DNA of 64,000 bases from an uncultured Bacteroidia bacterium (GCA_902769875.1 CACXQV010000007.1:62001-126000); one strand, 5' to 3'. Shown: positions 51,605 through 60,401, counted from the stretch's first letter. The notes: a model not told the origin generated them from the sequence alone. Numbers and translations: made by a program.

Positions 51605-52138
51605 TCAGGCAACAAACACCTCGGCGTGGCGGCTCATTTCCTCGAAAGTAATCTTGAACCACTCGGTGTAAAGCTCGGGATGGAGGCGGATGTCCTCTTT
51701 CAAGGCATTGAGGCTCATATATTTCCAAGATTCCACTTCGTCGCGGTTGATGTGGGGTGTGTCGTCGCTTTGGCCGATGAAGACGTGATCAAGTTCGTGC
51801 TCGGTGAGGCCTTGCCCGACGGGGGCCTTATATATAAAGGTGTAGACCTCGCGCATCTCGCATGCCATACCCATCTCTTCCATCAGGCGGCGTTGGGCGG
51901 CTTGGGCTGTTGTTTCGCCTGCGCGGGGATGGCTACAGCAGGTGTTGGTCCAGAGGCCGGGGGAGTGGTACTTCGAGAGGGCGCGTTGCTGCAAGAGCAG
52001 TTCGCCCTTTGAATTAAATATAAAAACAGAGAATGCTCTGTGAAGATGCGGTGTGACATGTGCGGCTTGCTTCTCCATTTGGCCTATGGGCTGGTCGTTC
52101 TCGTCGACTAAGACTACGTGTTCCATATTGCTCATCAT
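51605..52138 (-). CDS. idi: Isopentenyl-diphosphate delta-isomerase, type 1
   Basis: The 177-residue Nudix-fold product shows HVTPHLHRAFSVFIF, LWTNTCCSHPRAGE (catalytic Cys and metal His), RRLMEEMGMAC (Nudix helix) and TEHELDHVFIGQ (catalytic Glu). It interconverts IPP and DMAPP. Alternative ATGs at 52135 and 52126 are possible. The element with the GxxExxY gene ends three bases upstream of the start codon, so any promoter must lie in the element or further upstream. Confidence 0.93.
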   Translation of the reverse strand: MMSNMEHVVLVDENDQPIGQMEKQAAHVTPHLHRAFSVFIFNSKGELLLQQRALSKYHSPGLWTNTCCSHPRAGETTAQAAQRRLMEEMGMACEMREVYTFIYKAPVGQGLTEHELDHVFIGQSDDTPHINRDEVESWKYMSLNALKEDIRLHPELYTEWFKITFEEMSRHAEVFVA

Positions 52139-52140
52139 TT

Positions 52141-52693
52141 AACTACGAATTTCACGAATTTGACGAATGAATTTTGCAGCTAACGCTGCGAATTGATACG
52201 AATTTTGGCTTTCGCCATGACGTTTGGATAGCGTTTGAAAAATAGGCTCTCTTCATTGAAATTCAACAAGATTCCTAATTTGAATCCTGTTGCTCGAAGG
52301 TAGTTGATGATTTGGGCTTCATGTTCTGGCAAAATAGTAGAAACGGATTTCAACTCAACAATGATTTTGTCATAACACACAAAGTCTGCCACAAAGTAAT
52401 GCTCCATAGGAACATCTTTATACTGGATTTGGATTTTGGTTTGTGCAGTAAAAGGAATATTTCGTTTGCGCATTTCTATTTCCAAAGCCTCTTGATACAC
52501 AGATTCCAAAAACCCTTGCCCCAATGTGTTATGGACTTCCATAGCAGCACCGATGATTTCGTATGCCTCATGTGGAAAAATCATCTTATCTTTCTCGTTC
52601 TCCATAAAATGCTGTTAAGCCAATTCGTATTCATTTAGGACGCTTGCGTCCTCAAATTCAAAACAATTCGTTCCATTCGTGCAATTCGTAGTT
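52141..52693. mobile_element. Palindromic ACGAAT-word element carrying a GxxExxY gene
   Basis: The left end (52141: AACTACGAATTTCACGAATT...) and the inverted right end (to 52693: ...GTGCAATTCGTAGTT) share AACTACGAAT, then repeated ACGAAT words, a hairpin (GCAGC-taac-GCTGC on the left, AGGACGC-tt-GCGTCCT on the right) and a final ATACGAATT. Between them lies one gene on the minus strand, whose last codons are inside the left end. The whole sits tightly between the ychF stop and the idi start. The gene-less copy at 47466-47618 has the same ends. Confidence 0.75.
52180..52605 (-). CDS. GxxExxY family protein (PD-(D/E)XK nuclease-like)
   Basis: The 141-residue product contains the family signature GQGFLESVYQEAL (G-x-x-E-x-x-Y) after AAMEVHNTL, then a restriction-nuclease-like core: VADFVCYDKIIVELKSVS (D ... 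E-x-K) and HEAQIINYLRATGFKLGILLNF. Members are common in Bacteroidota, Verrucomicrobia and cyanobacteria and have no proven function. The last eight codons are supplied by the ACGAAT-word end (NSQR-type tail). Its position within inverted ends suggests that the gene and the element belong together. Start ATG at 52605. Confidence 0.88.
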   Translation of the reverse strand: MENEKDKMIFPHEAYEIIGAAMEVHNTLGQGFLESVYQEALEIEMRKRNIPFTAQTKIQIQYKDVPMEHYFVADFVCYDKIIVELKSVSTILPEHEAQIINYLRATGFKLGILLNFNEESLFFKRYPNVMAKAKIRINSQR

Positions 52694-52699
52694 CCTTCA

Positions 52700-53770
52700 T
52701 TATACATTGAATCTAATGTTCAGAATATCCCCGTCTTGCACGACATACGTCTTGCCCTCAACGCGGAACTTGCCGGCTTCCTTGACGGCGGCTTCCGAAC
52801 CGTATTTCAGGAAGTCTTCGGTGCTCATCACCTCGGCGCGGATGAAGCCGCGTTGCAGGTCGCTGTGGATGGCTCCGGCGGCGATGGGGGCGGTATCGCC
52901 CACATGGATGGTCCATGCGCGGGTTTCGTCGGGGCCGGTGGTGAAGAACGAATGCAGGTTCAAAGTGTGGTAAGCGGTGCGCACGAGTTTGTTCACTCCG
53001 GGTTCGGTCAGGCCGGCGTCTTCCATGAAGAGGGCGCGGTCGTCGGCGTCGAGTTCGGCGATTTCGGCCTCCAACTTGCCGGCTATGACGAGCATTTCCT
53101 GCCCTTCCTTCAAGGCTGCTTTAACGGCATCGGAATATTTGTTGCCCGTGGTGGCCGAAGCGTCGTCCACGTTGCAGACATAGATGATGGGCTTTGCCGT
53201 AAGCAGTTGGATGTCTTGCACATACTTCTTGTCTTCGTCGTCCACTTTCGCGTCGCGGGCGTTGCCGAAGTTCTCCAAGGTTTCTTTGTAAACGCTCAGC
53301 ACGTCGAAGGCTTTTTTGAAGTCCTTTTCGCCGTTTTTGAGCATTTTCTGGGTGCGTTCCAACTTTCGGGTGACCAAATCCAAGTCGCGCACTTGAAGCT
53401 CCAAATCAACGAGTTCCATATCGCGAACTGGGTCGATGCTGCCTTCGCTGTGGGGAACGTTGGGGTCGTCGAAACAACGTAAAACATGGATGAGGGCGTC
53501 CATCGTCTGCACCTCGGCCAAGAGTTTGTTGCCCACGCCTTGACCGCCTTTGCTCAGTCCGGGCAGGTCGACGATTTCGACTGTGGCGGGCACGATGCGC
53601 TTCGAGTGCGAGATGTTGTCGATGAGCTTCAGTCGCTCGTCAACCACCTCGCACATGCCAATGTTCGACTTCGAGGCAAAACCGATTTCTGCCTTAGTGT
53701 TTGATATACAATTGAATATGGTCGTCTTTCCAGTGCTTGAAAGACCGATGATTCCGCAATTGAGTGACAT
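52700..53770 (-). CDS. YchF/Ola1-type P-loop ATPase, divergent
   Basis: The 356-residue product aligns over its length with YchF (VLRCFDDPNVPHSEGSIDPVRDMELVDLEL; NVDD for the NxxE specificity motif; FFTTGPDETRAWTIHVG; DFLKYGSEAAVKEAGKFRVEGK; YVVQDGDILNIRFNV). Three key regions differ: the P-loop is GLSSTGKTT instead of GLPNVGKST; the switch I segment NFPFCTIEPN is replaced by a shorter GFASKSN; and the G3 region is DLPGLSKGGQGVGN, three residues shorter. YchF binds ribosomes and ATP. The changes suggest altered nucleotide handling or a paralogue; a normal ychF may exist elsewhere. Confidence 0.85.
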   Translation of the reverse strand: MSLNCGIIGLSSTGKTTIFNCISNTKAEIGFASKSNIGMCEVVDERLKLIDNISHSKRIVPATVEIVDLPGLSKGGQGVGNKLLAEVQTMDALIHVLRCFDDPNVPHSEGSIDPVRDMELVDLELQVRDLDLVTRKLERTQKMLKNGEKDFKKAFDVLSVYKETLENFGNARDAKVDDEDKKYVQDIQLLTAKPIIYVCNVDDASATTGNKYSDAVKAALKEGQEMLVIAGKLEAEIAELDADDRALFMEDAGLTEPGVNKLVRTAYHTLNLHSFFTTGPDETRAWTIHVGDTAPIAAGAIHSDLQRGFIRAEVMSTEDFLKYGSEAAVKEAGKFRVEGKTYVVQDGDILNIRFNV

Positions 53771-53791
53771 ATTATTAAGGTTTAAATTTCT

Positions 53792-53800
53792 GCAAAAGTA
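53792..53800 (-). promoter_or_regulatory. -7 element of the ychF-like gene
   Basis: TACTTTTGC on the minus strand, 22 bases before the start codon. Confidence 0.6.
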
Positions 53801-53839
53801 TAAAAATCCTTTGGATTCGACGATATGAAATGGGTCAAT

Positions 53840-54643
53840 TTAATGTCTGTCGCCCGCATTCCAGTCGATTCGCTTGTATTCAGGGTCGAAATCCGTGTCG
53901 TGGTGCCTGAAAACAGAGCCGTGGCCGAAGGCGCTGGCTTGGGCTTGCCTTCGCGAGTTCTCCTGTTGCTTGTTGATGTATCGCAAGCCAAGTTTCCACA
54001 ATCTGATGTCGGCCCAAAGGAACACGATGTAGATGATGCCGCCGACAAGGGGCACCACGCTGGCCACCATCAGCATCCAGTCGAAAAGGCCGTGGGCAAG
54101 CATCGCGGAAAGAAGGCCGCTGATCAGATAGCCGAACCGTTTTCCCTTCTTGAACTTGGCCAACGAGAGGAAATAGCCCATCACCACGCCAAAAAGGAAA
54201 TGCCCTGGCACTGACAATATGCCTCTGACAACTCCTGTGCCGAAGCCGCTCCCCAACGATTCGGAGGCCGCCCCGAAAACATACATCACATTCTCGATGC
54301 AGGCAAATCCTAATCCGATGAAGGTGGCATAAACGATGCCGTCGAAATACTCATCGAAATTCTTGTCCCTCCAAATGAGTGCCATGAAGATGATGAACTT
54401 GGAGAGCTCTTCGGGAATGCCGGCTTCGCAGAAAGCACTGTAAAACACGGTGTTGCTGGTCCAAAGGGCGTTGACGAGGCTAACGAGAAGAAGATCCAAG
54501 GGGATGGCCAACATGCCGCCGATGAAGGCTTTGGACAACGTCTTGATGGGTTCTTTTTGGTATTTGTCTTGCCGGTAGATGTAAACCATCAGCACGATGA
54601 CGGGCAGTATCGACAAGGCCAAAAGCAAGGTTGTGATAAGCAT
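53840..54643 (-). CDS. PrsW-family intramembrane glutamic protease
   Basis: The 267-residue product has about seven membrane helices and the family motifs: AGIPEELSKFIIF (EE-x-x-K), FACIENVMYVFG (F-x-x-x-EN), PGHFLFGVVMGY and HGLFDWML, which together form the CPBP/PrsW-type active site. PrsW cleaves membrane anti-sigma factors in Bacillus; the target here is unknown. The tail after residue 225 is polar and charged (RQAQASAFGHGSVFRHHD). Confidence 0.87.
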   Translation of the reverse strand: MLITTLLLALSILPVIVLMVYIYRQDKYQKEPIKTLSKAFIGGMLAIPLDLLLVSLVNALWTSNTVFYSAFCEAGIPEELSKFIIFMALIWRDKNFDEYFDGIVYATFIGLGFACIENVMYVFGAASESLGSGFGTGVVRGILSVPGHFLFGVVMGYFLSLAKFKKGKRFGYLISGLLSAMLAHGLFDWMLMVASVVPLVGGIIYIVFLWADIRLWKLGLRYINKQQENSRRQAQASAFGHGSVFRHHDTDFDPEYKRIDWNAGDRH

Positions 54644-54670
54644 AATTAATCGGGTTCGAAATTCTTTTGT

Positions 54671-54679
54671 GCAAAAATA
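54671..54679 (-). promoter_or_regulatory. -7 element of the PrsW gene
   Basis: TATTTTTGC on the minus strand, 28 bases before the start codon. Confidence 0.55.
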
Positions 54680-54703
54680 GGGAAATCTTCAATGAAAAAA
54701 GCC

Positions 54704-54712
54704 TATCTTTGC
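54704..54712 (+). promoter_or_regulatory. -7 element of guaA
   Basis: TATCTTTGC 16 bases before the ATG at 54728. It rules out the in-frame ATG at 54692 as the start. Confidence 0.65.
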
Positions 54713-54727
54713 AGAAAATTTTCGCCT

Positions 54728-56302
54728 ATGCAAGAAATGATTCTCATCCTTGACTTTGGGTCGCAGGTCACGCAGTTGATAGGGCGTCGATTGCGCGAGC
54801 TCAATGTCTATTGCGAAATCCATCCTTTCAACAAGATTCCGGCCATCGGGCCTCATGTCAAAGGCGTGATTCTCAGCGGGAGCCCGTTTTCTGTCTGCGA
54901 CGAGAAAGCGCCCTTTGCTGACTTGTCGAACATCAAAGGGAAGTTGCCGCTGTTGGGCATTTGCTACGGCGCACAGTTCATCTCGCAGCACTTTGGCGGT
55001 GAGGTGAATGGCTCCATCGCCCGCGAATATGGCCGCGCCATGCTGACCGTCGTCGATGAGCAATCGCCGCTGTTCAAGGGCGTGAGCAAGACCAGCCAAG
55101 TGTGGATGAGCCACGGCGACACCATCGCAAAACTGCCTGAAAAAGCGCGTGTCATCGCATCGACCGACGATGTGGAGAACGCCGCTTACAAGATAGAAGG
55201 GGAGGAGACCTACGCTGTGCAGTTCCATCCCGAAGTGTTCCACACCAAGGAAGGCCCGCAAATGTTGGCCAACTTCGCGCTCGGCATTTGCGGCTGCAAG
55301 GGCGACTGGACCCCCGACTCGTTCATTGATAATACGGTGGCGAGTTTGAAAAAACAATTGGGCGACGACAAAGTCATTCTCGGCCTTTCGGGCGGCGTGG
55401 ATAGCACCGTGGCTGCCGTGTTGCTCAACAAGGCGATTGGTAGGAACCTGACTTGCATTTTCGTCGATAATGGCCTCTTGCGCAAGAACGAGTTTGAGGA
55501 AGTCTTGGATTCCTATAAGGAAATGGGCCTCAACGTGATAGGCGTTCATTCGGGGCATCTGTTCCTCGAAAAGCTGAAAGGAGTCACCGACCCCGAAGCC
55601 AAGCGCAAGGCCATCGGATCGACTTTTATTGACGTTTTCGACGCTGAAGCGCAAAAGATTGAAGGTGCGCGTTGGCTCGCCCAAGGCACCATCTATCCCG
55701 ATGTGATCGAGAGCGTGAGCGTGAACGGGCCGAGTTGCAAAATCAAGTCGCACCACAACGTGGGCGGCTTGCCCGAAAAGATGAATTTGAAGATTGTGGA
55801 GCCGCTGCGTTCCTTGTTCAAGGACGAGGTGCGCCGCGTGGGTCGCGCCTTGGGCATCAAGCGCGAGCTGATTGGCCGCCATCCCTTCCCCGGACCGAGC
55901 CTCGGCATCCGCATTTTGGGCGAAGTCACCGAAGAGAAATTGAGGATTTTGCGCGACGCCGACGACATTTTCATCAAAGGCTTGCGCAACTGGCCTTGCC
56001 AACTGCCAAGCGCTTCATATCCTAACGAAATGGCTGACAACCTGTATGATAGCATTTGGCAGGCGGGAACGATGCTGCTGCCTGTGAAGTCGGTCGGCGT
56101 GATGGGCGACGAGAGAAGTTACGAATACACCATCGCCCTCCGCGCGGTCATCTCCACCGACGGCATGACTGCCGACTGGGTGCATCTGCCATACGAGTTT
56201 ATGGCCAAAGTGTCGAATGACATTATTAATAAGGTAAAAGGCGTGAATCGTGTGTGCTACGACATCTCGTCGAAACCGCCTGCGACTATCGAGTGGGAAT
56301 AA
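54728..56302 (+). CDS. guaA: GMP synthase (glutamine-hydrolysing)
   Basis: The 524-residue product has the glutamine amidotransferase domain ([24 protein letters not shown] with C79, and QFHPEV), the ATP-pyrophosphatase P-loop [13 protein letters not shown] (about 218-229) and the dimerisation domain ending [20 protein letters not shown] ... [17 protein letters not shown]. It converts XMP to GMP with glutamine. The end overlaps nothing; the LysM gene starts 21 bases later and is likely co-transcribed. Confidence 0.97.
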   Translation: MQEMILILDFGSQVTQLIGRRLRELNVYCEIHPFNKIPAIGPHVKGVILSGSPFSVCDEKAPFADLSNIKGKLPLLGICYGAQFISQHFGGEVNGSIAREYGRAMLTVVDEQSPLFKGVSKTSQVWMSHGDTIAKLPEKARVIASTDDVENAAYKIEGEETYAVQFHPEVFHTKEGPQMLANFALGICGCKGDWTPDSFIDNTVASLKKQLGDDKVILGLSGGVDSTVAAVLLNKAIGRNLTCIFVDNGLLRKNEFEEVLDSYKEMGLNVIGVHSGHLFLEKLKGVTDPEAKRKAIGSTFIDVFDAEAQKIEGARWLAQGTIYPDVIESVSVNGPSCKIKSHHNVGGLPEKMNLKIVEPLRSLFKDEVRRVGRALGIKRELIGRHPFPGPSLGIRILGEVTEEKLRILRDADDIFIKGLRNWPCQLPSASYPNEMADNLYDSIWQAGTMLLPVKSVGVMGDERSYEYTIALRAVISTDGMTADWVHLPYEFMAKVSNDIINKVKGVNRVCYDISSKPPATIEWE

Positions 56303-56322
56303 TATTGAAAACCAATAACTTG

Positions 56323-58239
56323 ATGAAGAATAAACTGATTATATGTCTTCTTTTCCTGATGGGATTGGCGCTTTCTGTCCCGATGAAGGCCCAAGTTGCC
56401 GAAGGGACTGGCCACACATCGATACAAGTGAATGCCGACGGCACCTATACGGTGCAAAAGGGTGAGGATTTGTACGACATCGCCAAGAAATTCGGAATTG
56501 ACTTGAAGGATTTCAAGGAGGCCAATCCGGGGCTGACCGACGAACCTGATGTTGGCGCCATGATCAAGGTTCCCGCCATCGCCAACGAGAATGACTACAT
56601 TTTGCATTCCTGCGAACGCAACGAGCGCGTGACCTCGCTATTGAAACGGTGGAAAGTGAACGAATCTGCATTTCGCGCGATCAACGTTTCTGTAGGTTCT
56701 CATGTGTTTGTCAATCAGGTGGTTCTCATTCCGATTCAACGGATTGAGAGCTTCGATTGGATGGCTCATTTGCAGCAAGAAGAAGTGGAACAGGTTGTGG
56801 TCAATGCTGAAGCGGATGAGCCTTTGGAAGATACCATAGTCTTGGAGGATACCGTCGCTTTTGTGGAGCCTCATCCCCTCATTTTCGATTTTGAGGAAGA
56901 AATGGGCGAGGTTCCCCAATGCCATGCCGACCCCGCCAATTCGAACCGGCTTTATCGCGTTGCCTTGATGGTGCCACTTTATCTGCAAGAAGTCAACGAT
57001 TTGGACATTTCGAAAGAGTATGCCGCCAAAACGCGAAAGGCGCGTCCGTTTTCGTTCTTGCAGTTTTATGAAGGCTTTATGATGGCGGCTGAGGCACTGA
57101 CTGACAAAGGCTTGAACTTGGATTTGAGTGTTTTCGATGTGACCGACAATGTTGCCTCGGCTGAGCGTGCTTTGCAACATATTGAGGGACAGGATTATGA
57201 CTTGATTGTAGGGCCTTTCTTCGGCAAGTCGTTCAACGTGATTGAGGCCTACGCCAAGGCGAAAGGAATCACGGTGGTCAATCCTTTGTCGACGCGCGAA
57301 TCGGTCATCGAAGACAATCCGAATGTCGTGAAAGTGAAGCCGGGCGATTTGGGATTGGTCATGTCGCTATCCAATCTGGTGCGCAACATTTATTTCGATT
57401 CCAACGTATTCATTGTCAGTAGGGAAGATGCTGCCGATACGGCTTTCCTTACCCAACTTGAACGTCATTTGAATGTGGCTGTCGACGAAGAAGTGACGGT
57501 CGGCAGCGACGATTTCCTTGGCTTTGCCCGCAGCGAGAGTGAACGCTTGGAGATGGGAAGCCGCTTGGTGCCTACCATAGACGTGGAAGGCCAAGTGTAT
57601 TCCACCAAGGATTTCCAGTCGGGAATTTTGGATAACGTATTGATTCCCAATGCGGTGAAACGCTATTCATACGACGAGATCGACGAGGTGCTGTCGCAGC
57701 TTTCGGGCGTGCGCAACAACCTGATTGTCGCCTATGGCGACGAAAGCGTTTTTGCCACACAGATGCTCAACACGCTTTCAAAAGAGGTCGACCGCTTCCC
57801 GATCACTTTGGTTTGTATCCCCGATTGGTCCAAGTTCGAGAAACTTCTTGTCGACAACCTGTTGAAGATGAACGCCATCTATGTTTCTGATTGTTTTGTC
57901 GATTACGAGAACGATGCGGTGAAACGTTTCGTGAGGCGTTTCCGTGGCAGATATTTGAGTGAGCCACAGCGATATGCCTTCCAAGGCTACGATTTGGCGA
58001 TGTATTTCCTCACTGCGCTGCAAAACTATGGCGCCGACGATTTTATGGGTTGCCTGCATTGCCATCAGGCGCCTATGCTGAGCACCCAATACCGTTTCCA
58101 TTATGGGAATTACCTGAAAAAAGGCCATGAAAACGGCAAGGAAAACCTGTATTGGAGCCTTTATCAGTTTGATAACGAAGCCATAAAATTGGTTCCGATT
58201 GACCCTTACCAGAAAACAGGAAGCGATGAAAATGAATAA
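56323..58239 (+). CDS. LysM protein with periplasmic-binding-protein-like domain
   Basis: The 638-residue product has a signal peptide (KLIICLLFLMGLALSVPMKAQ), a LysM domain (about 43-88, YTVQKGEDLYDIAKKFGIDLKDFKEANPGL), a second LysM-like stretch (SCERNERVTSLLKRWKVNESAFRAIN), and a type I periplasmic-binding fold (about 200-610: RVALMVPLYLQEVND, FYEGFMMAAEALTDKGLNLDLSVFD, LIVGPFFGKSFNVI, YAFQGYDLAMYFLTAL). It probably binds peptidoglycan; the ligand of the second domain is unknown. Start ATG at 56323 is chosen for the signal peptide. Confidence 0.87.
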   Translation: MKNKLIICLLFLMGLALSVPMKAQVAEGTGHTSIQVNADGTYTVQKGEDLYDIAKKFGIDLKDFKEANPGLTDEPDVGAMIKVPAIANENDYILHSCERNERVTSLLKRWKVNESAFRAINVSVGSHVFVNQVVLIPIQRIESFDWMAHLQQEEVEQVVVNAEADEPLEDTIVLEDTVAFVEPHPLIFDFEEEMGEVPQCHADPANSNRLYRVALMVPLYLQEVNDLDISKEYAAKTRKARPFSFLQFYEGFMMAAEALTDKGLNLDLSVFDVTDNVASAERALQHIEGQDYDLIVGPFFGKSFNVIEAYAKAKGITVVNPLSTRESVIEDNPNVVKVKPGDLGLVMSLSNLVRNIYFDSNVFIVSREDAADTAFLTQLERHLNVAVDEEVTVGSDDFLGFARSESERLEMGSRLVPTIDVEGQVYSTKDFQSGILDNVLIPNAVKRYSYDEIDEVLSQLSGVRNNLIVAYGDESVFATQMLNTLSKEVDRFPITLVCIPDWSKFEKLLVDNLLKMNAIYVSDCFVDYENDAVKRFVRRFRGRYLSEPQRYAFQGYDLAMYFLTALQNYGADDFMGCLHCHQAPMLSTQYRFHYGNYLKKGHENGKENLYWSLYQFDNEAIKLVPIDPYQKTGSDENE

Positions 58240-58774
58240 ATTGTGCCGAATATTCATCGTGGCGGCTTTTTTTGCCTTTTCGTCGTGCCACAACACGGTG
58301 CAGGAAGCCTCCGATTGCGAAAAGACCTTTTGGGAGAATGGCAACTTGAAGTCGGAGTTGCGTTACGACAACGGCAAACTCAACGGCGAGTGCGTTTGGT
58401 ACTATTCCAACGGGAAGAAGATGAACCAAGCCACATACCGGGATGGCGAAATCGACGGCGAGTCGAAGAAATGGTTTGAGAATGGGCAATTGTTTCAGGA
58501 AGGCAGCTACGTCGACGGGATGATGGACGGCCTTTGGTTCGTCTACTATCCGAGTGGCGCGTTGGCGGCCAAGGCTGAATACAAAATGGGCACGGGCAAG
58601 CAGACCTGCTACGAGGAATCGGGCTACAAATGCCTTGAGGTGCATTACCGCAACAACTTGAAACATGGTAGGGAGATTTACTACAATCCCGATGGAAGGG
58701 TTACGAGAATCGTTGAATATGAGGATGGTAAGGTGGTTTTTGAAGACAACGACCCGCAAAATGGCGTCAAGTGA
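58226..58774 (+). CDS. MORN-repeat (YwqK-like) lipoprotein
   Basis: The 182-residue product has a lipoprotein leader (CRIFIVAAFFAFSSC, lipobox FSSC) and five to six MORN-type repeats (FWENGNLKSELRYDNGKLNGE, YYSNGKKMNQATYRDGEIDGE, WFENGQLFQEGSYVDGMMDG, YYPSGALAAKAEYKMG). Databases often call such proteins YwqK antitoxins, but no toxin partner is present. It overlaps the LysM gene by 14 bases, so the two are probably translated from one message. Confidence 0.8.
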   Translation: MKMNKLCRIFIVAAFFAFSSCHNTVQEASDCEKTFWENGNLKSELRYDNGKLNGECVWYYSNGKKMNQATYRDGEIDGESKKWFENGQLFQEGSYVDGMMDGLWFVYYPSGALAAKAEYKMGTGKQTCYEESGYKCLEVHYRNNLKHGREIYYNPDGRVTRIVEYEDGKVVFEDNDPQNGVK

Positions 58775-58803
58775 AGGAGGAAAAAGAAAATATTTCAAAT
58801 AAT

Positions 58804-58837
58804 TTGGAAATAGTTCAAATAAAAATCCTAACTTTGC
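58804..58837 (+). promoter_or_regulatory. Promoter of gdhA
   Basis: TTG at 58804-58806 and TAACTTTGC at 58829-58837 are 22 bases apart, 61 bases before the start codon. Confidence 0.6.
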
Positions 58838-58898
58838 AGCGATTTAAAAGAAACAAACAACTTTCTAAACATTAATAAACCTTAATTAAAGTCAAGAA

Positions 58899-60242
58899 AT
58901 GAAAGTCAATGAAATTATGACCGCTCTGGAAGCCAAGCATCCGGGCGAAAATGAGTACTTACAGGCCGTTCGCGAAGTCCTGGAAACCATCGAAGAAGAA
59001 TACAACAAGCACCCCGAATTTGAGGCTGCCAAGATTGTCGAGCGCATTGTTGAGCCCGACCGTATCTTCAAGTTCCGCGTTGTGTGGGTTGACGATAAAG
59101 GTCAGACCCAGGTCAACCTCGGCTACCGTGTGCAGTACAACGCTGCCCTCGGCGCCTACAAAGGTGGTCTCCGCTTCCACCCCAAAGTAAACGAGTCAAT
59201 GCTGAAGTTCTTGGGCTTCGAACAGATCTTCAAGAACAGCTTGACCAACCTGCCTCTCGGTGGTGGTAAGGGTGGTGCCGACTTCGATCCTACAGGAAAG
59301 AGCGACGCTGAAATCATGCGTTTCTGCCAAGCCTTCGTCTACGAACTGTGGCGCAACATTGGTCCCGACCAAGACAGCCCCGCTGGTGACGTTGGCGTTG
59401 GTGGCCGTGAGATTGGCTACATGTACGGTATGTACAAGAAGCTGGCCCGTGAGCACTCGACTGGCGCTTTGACTGGCAAGAGCTACGGCTGGGGTGGTTC
59501 CCTTATGCGTCCCGAAGCCACTGGTTTCGGCGCTGTCTACTATGTGAAGCACATGGTGGAAGAAAAGGGTGATACCCTCGAAGGCAAGCGCGTCGCCCTC
59601 TCCGGCTTCGGTAACGTGGCTTGGGGTGCCGCCCAGAAGGCTTGCGAATTCGGTGCCAAGGTGGTTGCCATCAGCGGTCCCGACGGCGTGTGCGAGCTGC
59701 CCGAAGGCATCAACGCTGAGATGATTAACTACATGCTTGACATGCGTGCCTCGAACCGTAACAAGGTCCAAGACATGGCCGACAAGTTCCCCGGCAAGGC
59801 CATCTTCACCCCCGGCAAGAAGGCTTGGAGCGTAAAGTGCGACATTGCAATGCCTTGCGCTTTCCAAAACGAGCTGGCTGAAGAAGATGCCAAGGAACTG
59901 ATCGCCAATGGCGTGAAGTATGTGGCTGAAGTCTCCAACATGGGTTGCCAACCTGGTGCCATTGCCGCTTTCCAAGCCGCTGGCATCCCGTTCGGTCCTG
60001 GTAAGGCTGTCAACGCCGGTGGTGTTGCCACCTCTGGCCTTGAAATCTGCCAGAACGCCGGTCACATCAACTGGACTGCAAAGGAAGTTGATGAGAAGCT
60101 GAAGAAGATCATGAGCGACATCTATGACCAATGCGTGAAATACGGCAAGCAAGCCGATGGCACCATCAACTATGTGAAGGGTGCTAACATCGCTGGCTTC
60201 ATGCGTGTTGCCCACGCCATGATGGCTCAAGGTATCATCTAA
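58899..60242 (+). CDS. gdhA: Hexameric glutamate dehydrogenase (probably NADP-dependent)
   Basis: The 447-residue product has the standard length of the 50-kDa hexameric class. It shows the substrate-binding GGLRFHPKV and LPLGGGKGGADFDPTGKSD (catalytic Lys region), PAGDVGVGGREIGYM, and the dinucleotide motif SGFGNVAWGAAQKACEFGAKV. The hexameric class with SGSGNV-like loop is usually NADP-dependent and assimilates ammonium. Codon use is notably biased to GGT/GCT/CTC, as in highly expressed genes. A strong terminator follows. Confidence 0.95.
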   Translation: MKVNEIMTALEAKHPGENEYLQAVREVLETIEEEYNKHPEFEAAKIVERIVEPDRIFKFRVVWVDDKGQTQVNLGYRVQYNAALGAYKGGLRFHPKVNESMLKFLGFEQIFKNSLTNLPLGGGKGGADFDPTGKSDAEIMRFCQAFVYELWRNIGPDQDSPAGDVGVGGREIGYMYGMYKKLAREHSTGALTGKSYGWGGSLMRPEATGFGAVYYVKHMVEEKGDTLEGKRVALSGFGNVAWGAAQKACEFGAKVVAISGPDGVCELPEGINAEMINYMLDMRASNRNKVQDMADKFPGKAIFTPGKKAWSVKCDIAMPCAFQNELAEEDAKELIANGVKYVAEVSNMGCQPGAIAAFQAAGIPFGPGKAVNAGGVATSGLEICQNAGHINWTAKEVDEKLKKIMSDIYDQCVKYGKQADGTINYVKGANIAGFMRVAHAMMAQGII

Positions 60243-60263
60243 TCCCAGAGCGAAAAAGGTTTT

Positions 60264-60298
60264 GCAAGGCGGTCAGCATTGGCCGCCTTGCTTTTTTT
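60264..60298 (+). terminator. Terminator of gdhA
   Basis: GCAAGGCGG (60264-60272) pairs with CCGCCTTGC (60283-60291), followed by seven Ts. Confidence 0.88.
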
Positions 60299-60307
60299 GT
60301 GCCCTCG

Positions 60308-60401
60308 TGGAGATGTTTTTTCCCTTGGCTTTCTGGGGTTGCGTTGGCAACGCAACAGACGGGACTCGACTTGTGGAGGTGTTTTTTCCTTTGGTTTTCA
60401 A
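60308..60401. repeat. Direct repeats around a small palindrome upstream of the BspA-like gene
   Basis: GTGGAGATGTTTTTTCCCTT (60308-) and GTGGAGGTGTTTTTTCCTTT (60374-) are near-identical and extend to about 28 bases each. Between them lies GTTGCGTTGGCAACGCAAC, a hairpin with an 8-base stem. The second copy ends inside the -33 region of the next promoter. Confidence 0.6.

Noticed and set aside
52312..52638. A 108-codon plus-strand frame over the GxxExxY gene
   Set aside because: The minus-strand frame carries the GxxExxY and nuclease-core motifs; the plus-strand product has no recognisable features.
58226..58774. Toxin-antitoxin role for the YwqK-like lipoprotein
   Set aside because: The antitoxin name is inherited in databases for MORN-repeat proteins; no toxin gene is adjacent, and the lipoprotein leader points to the envelope.
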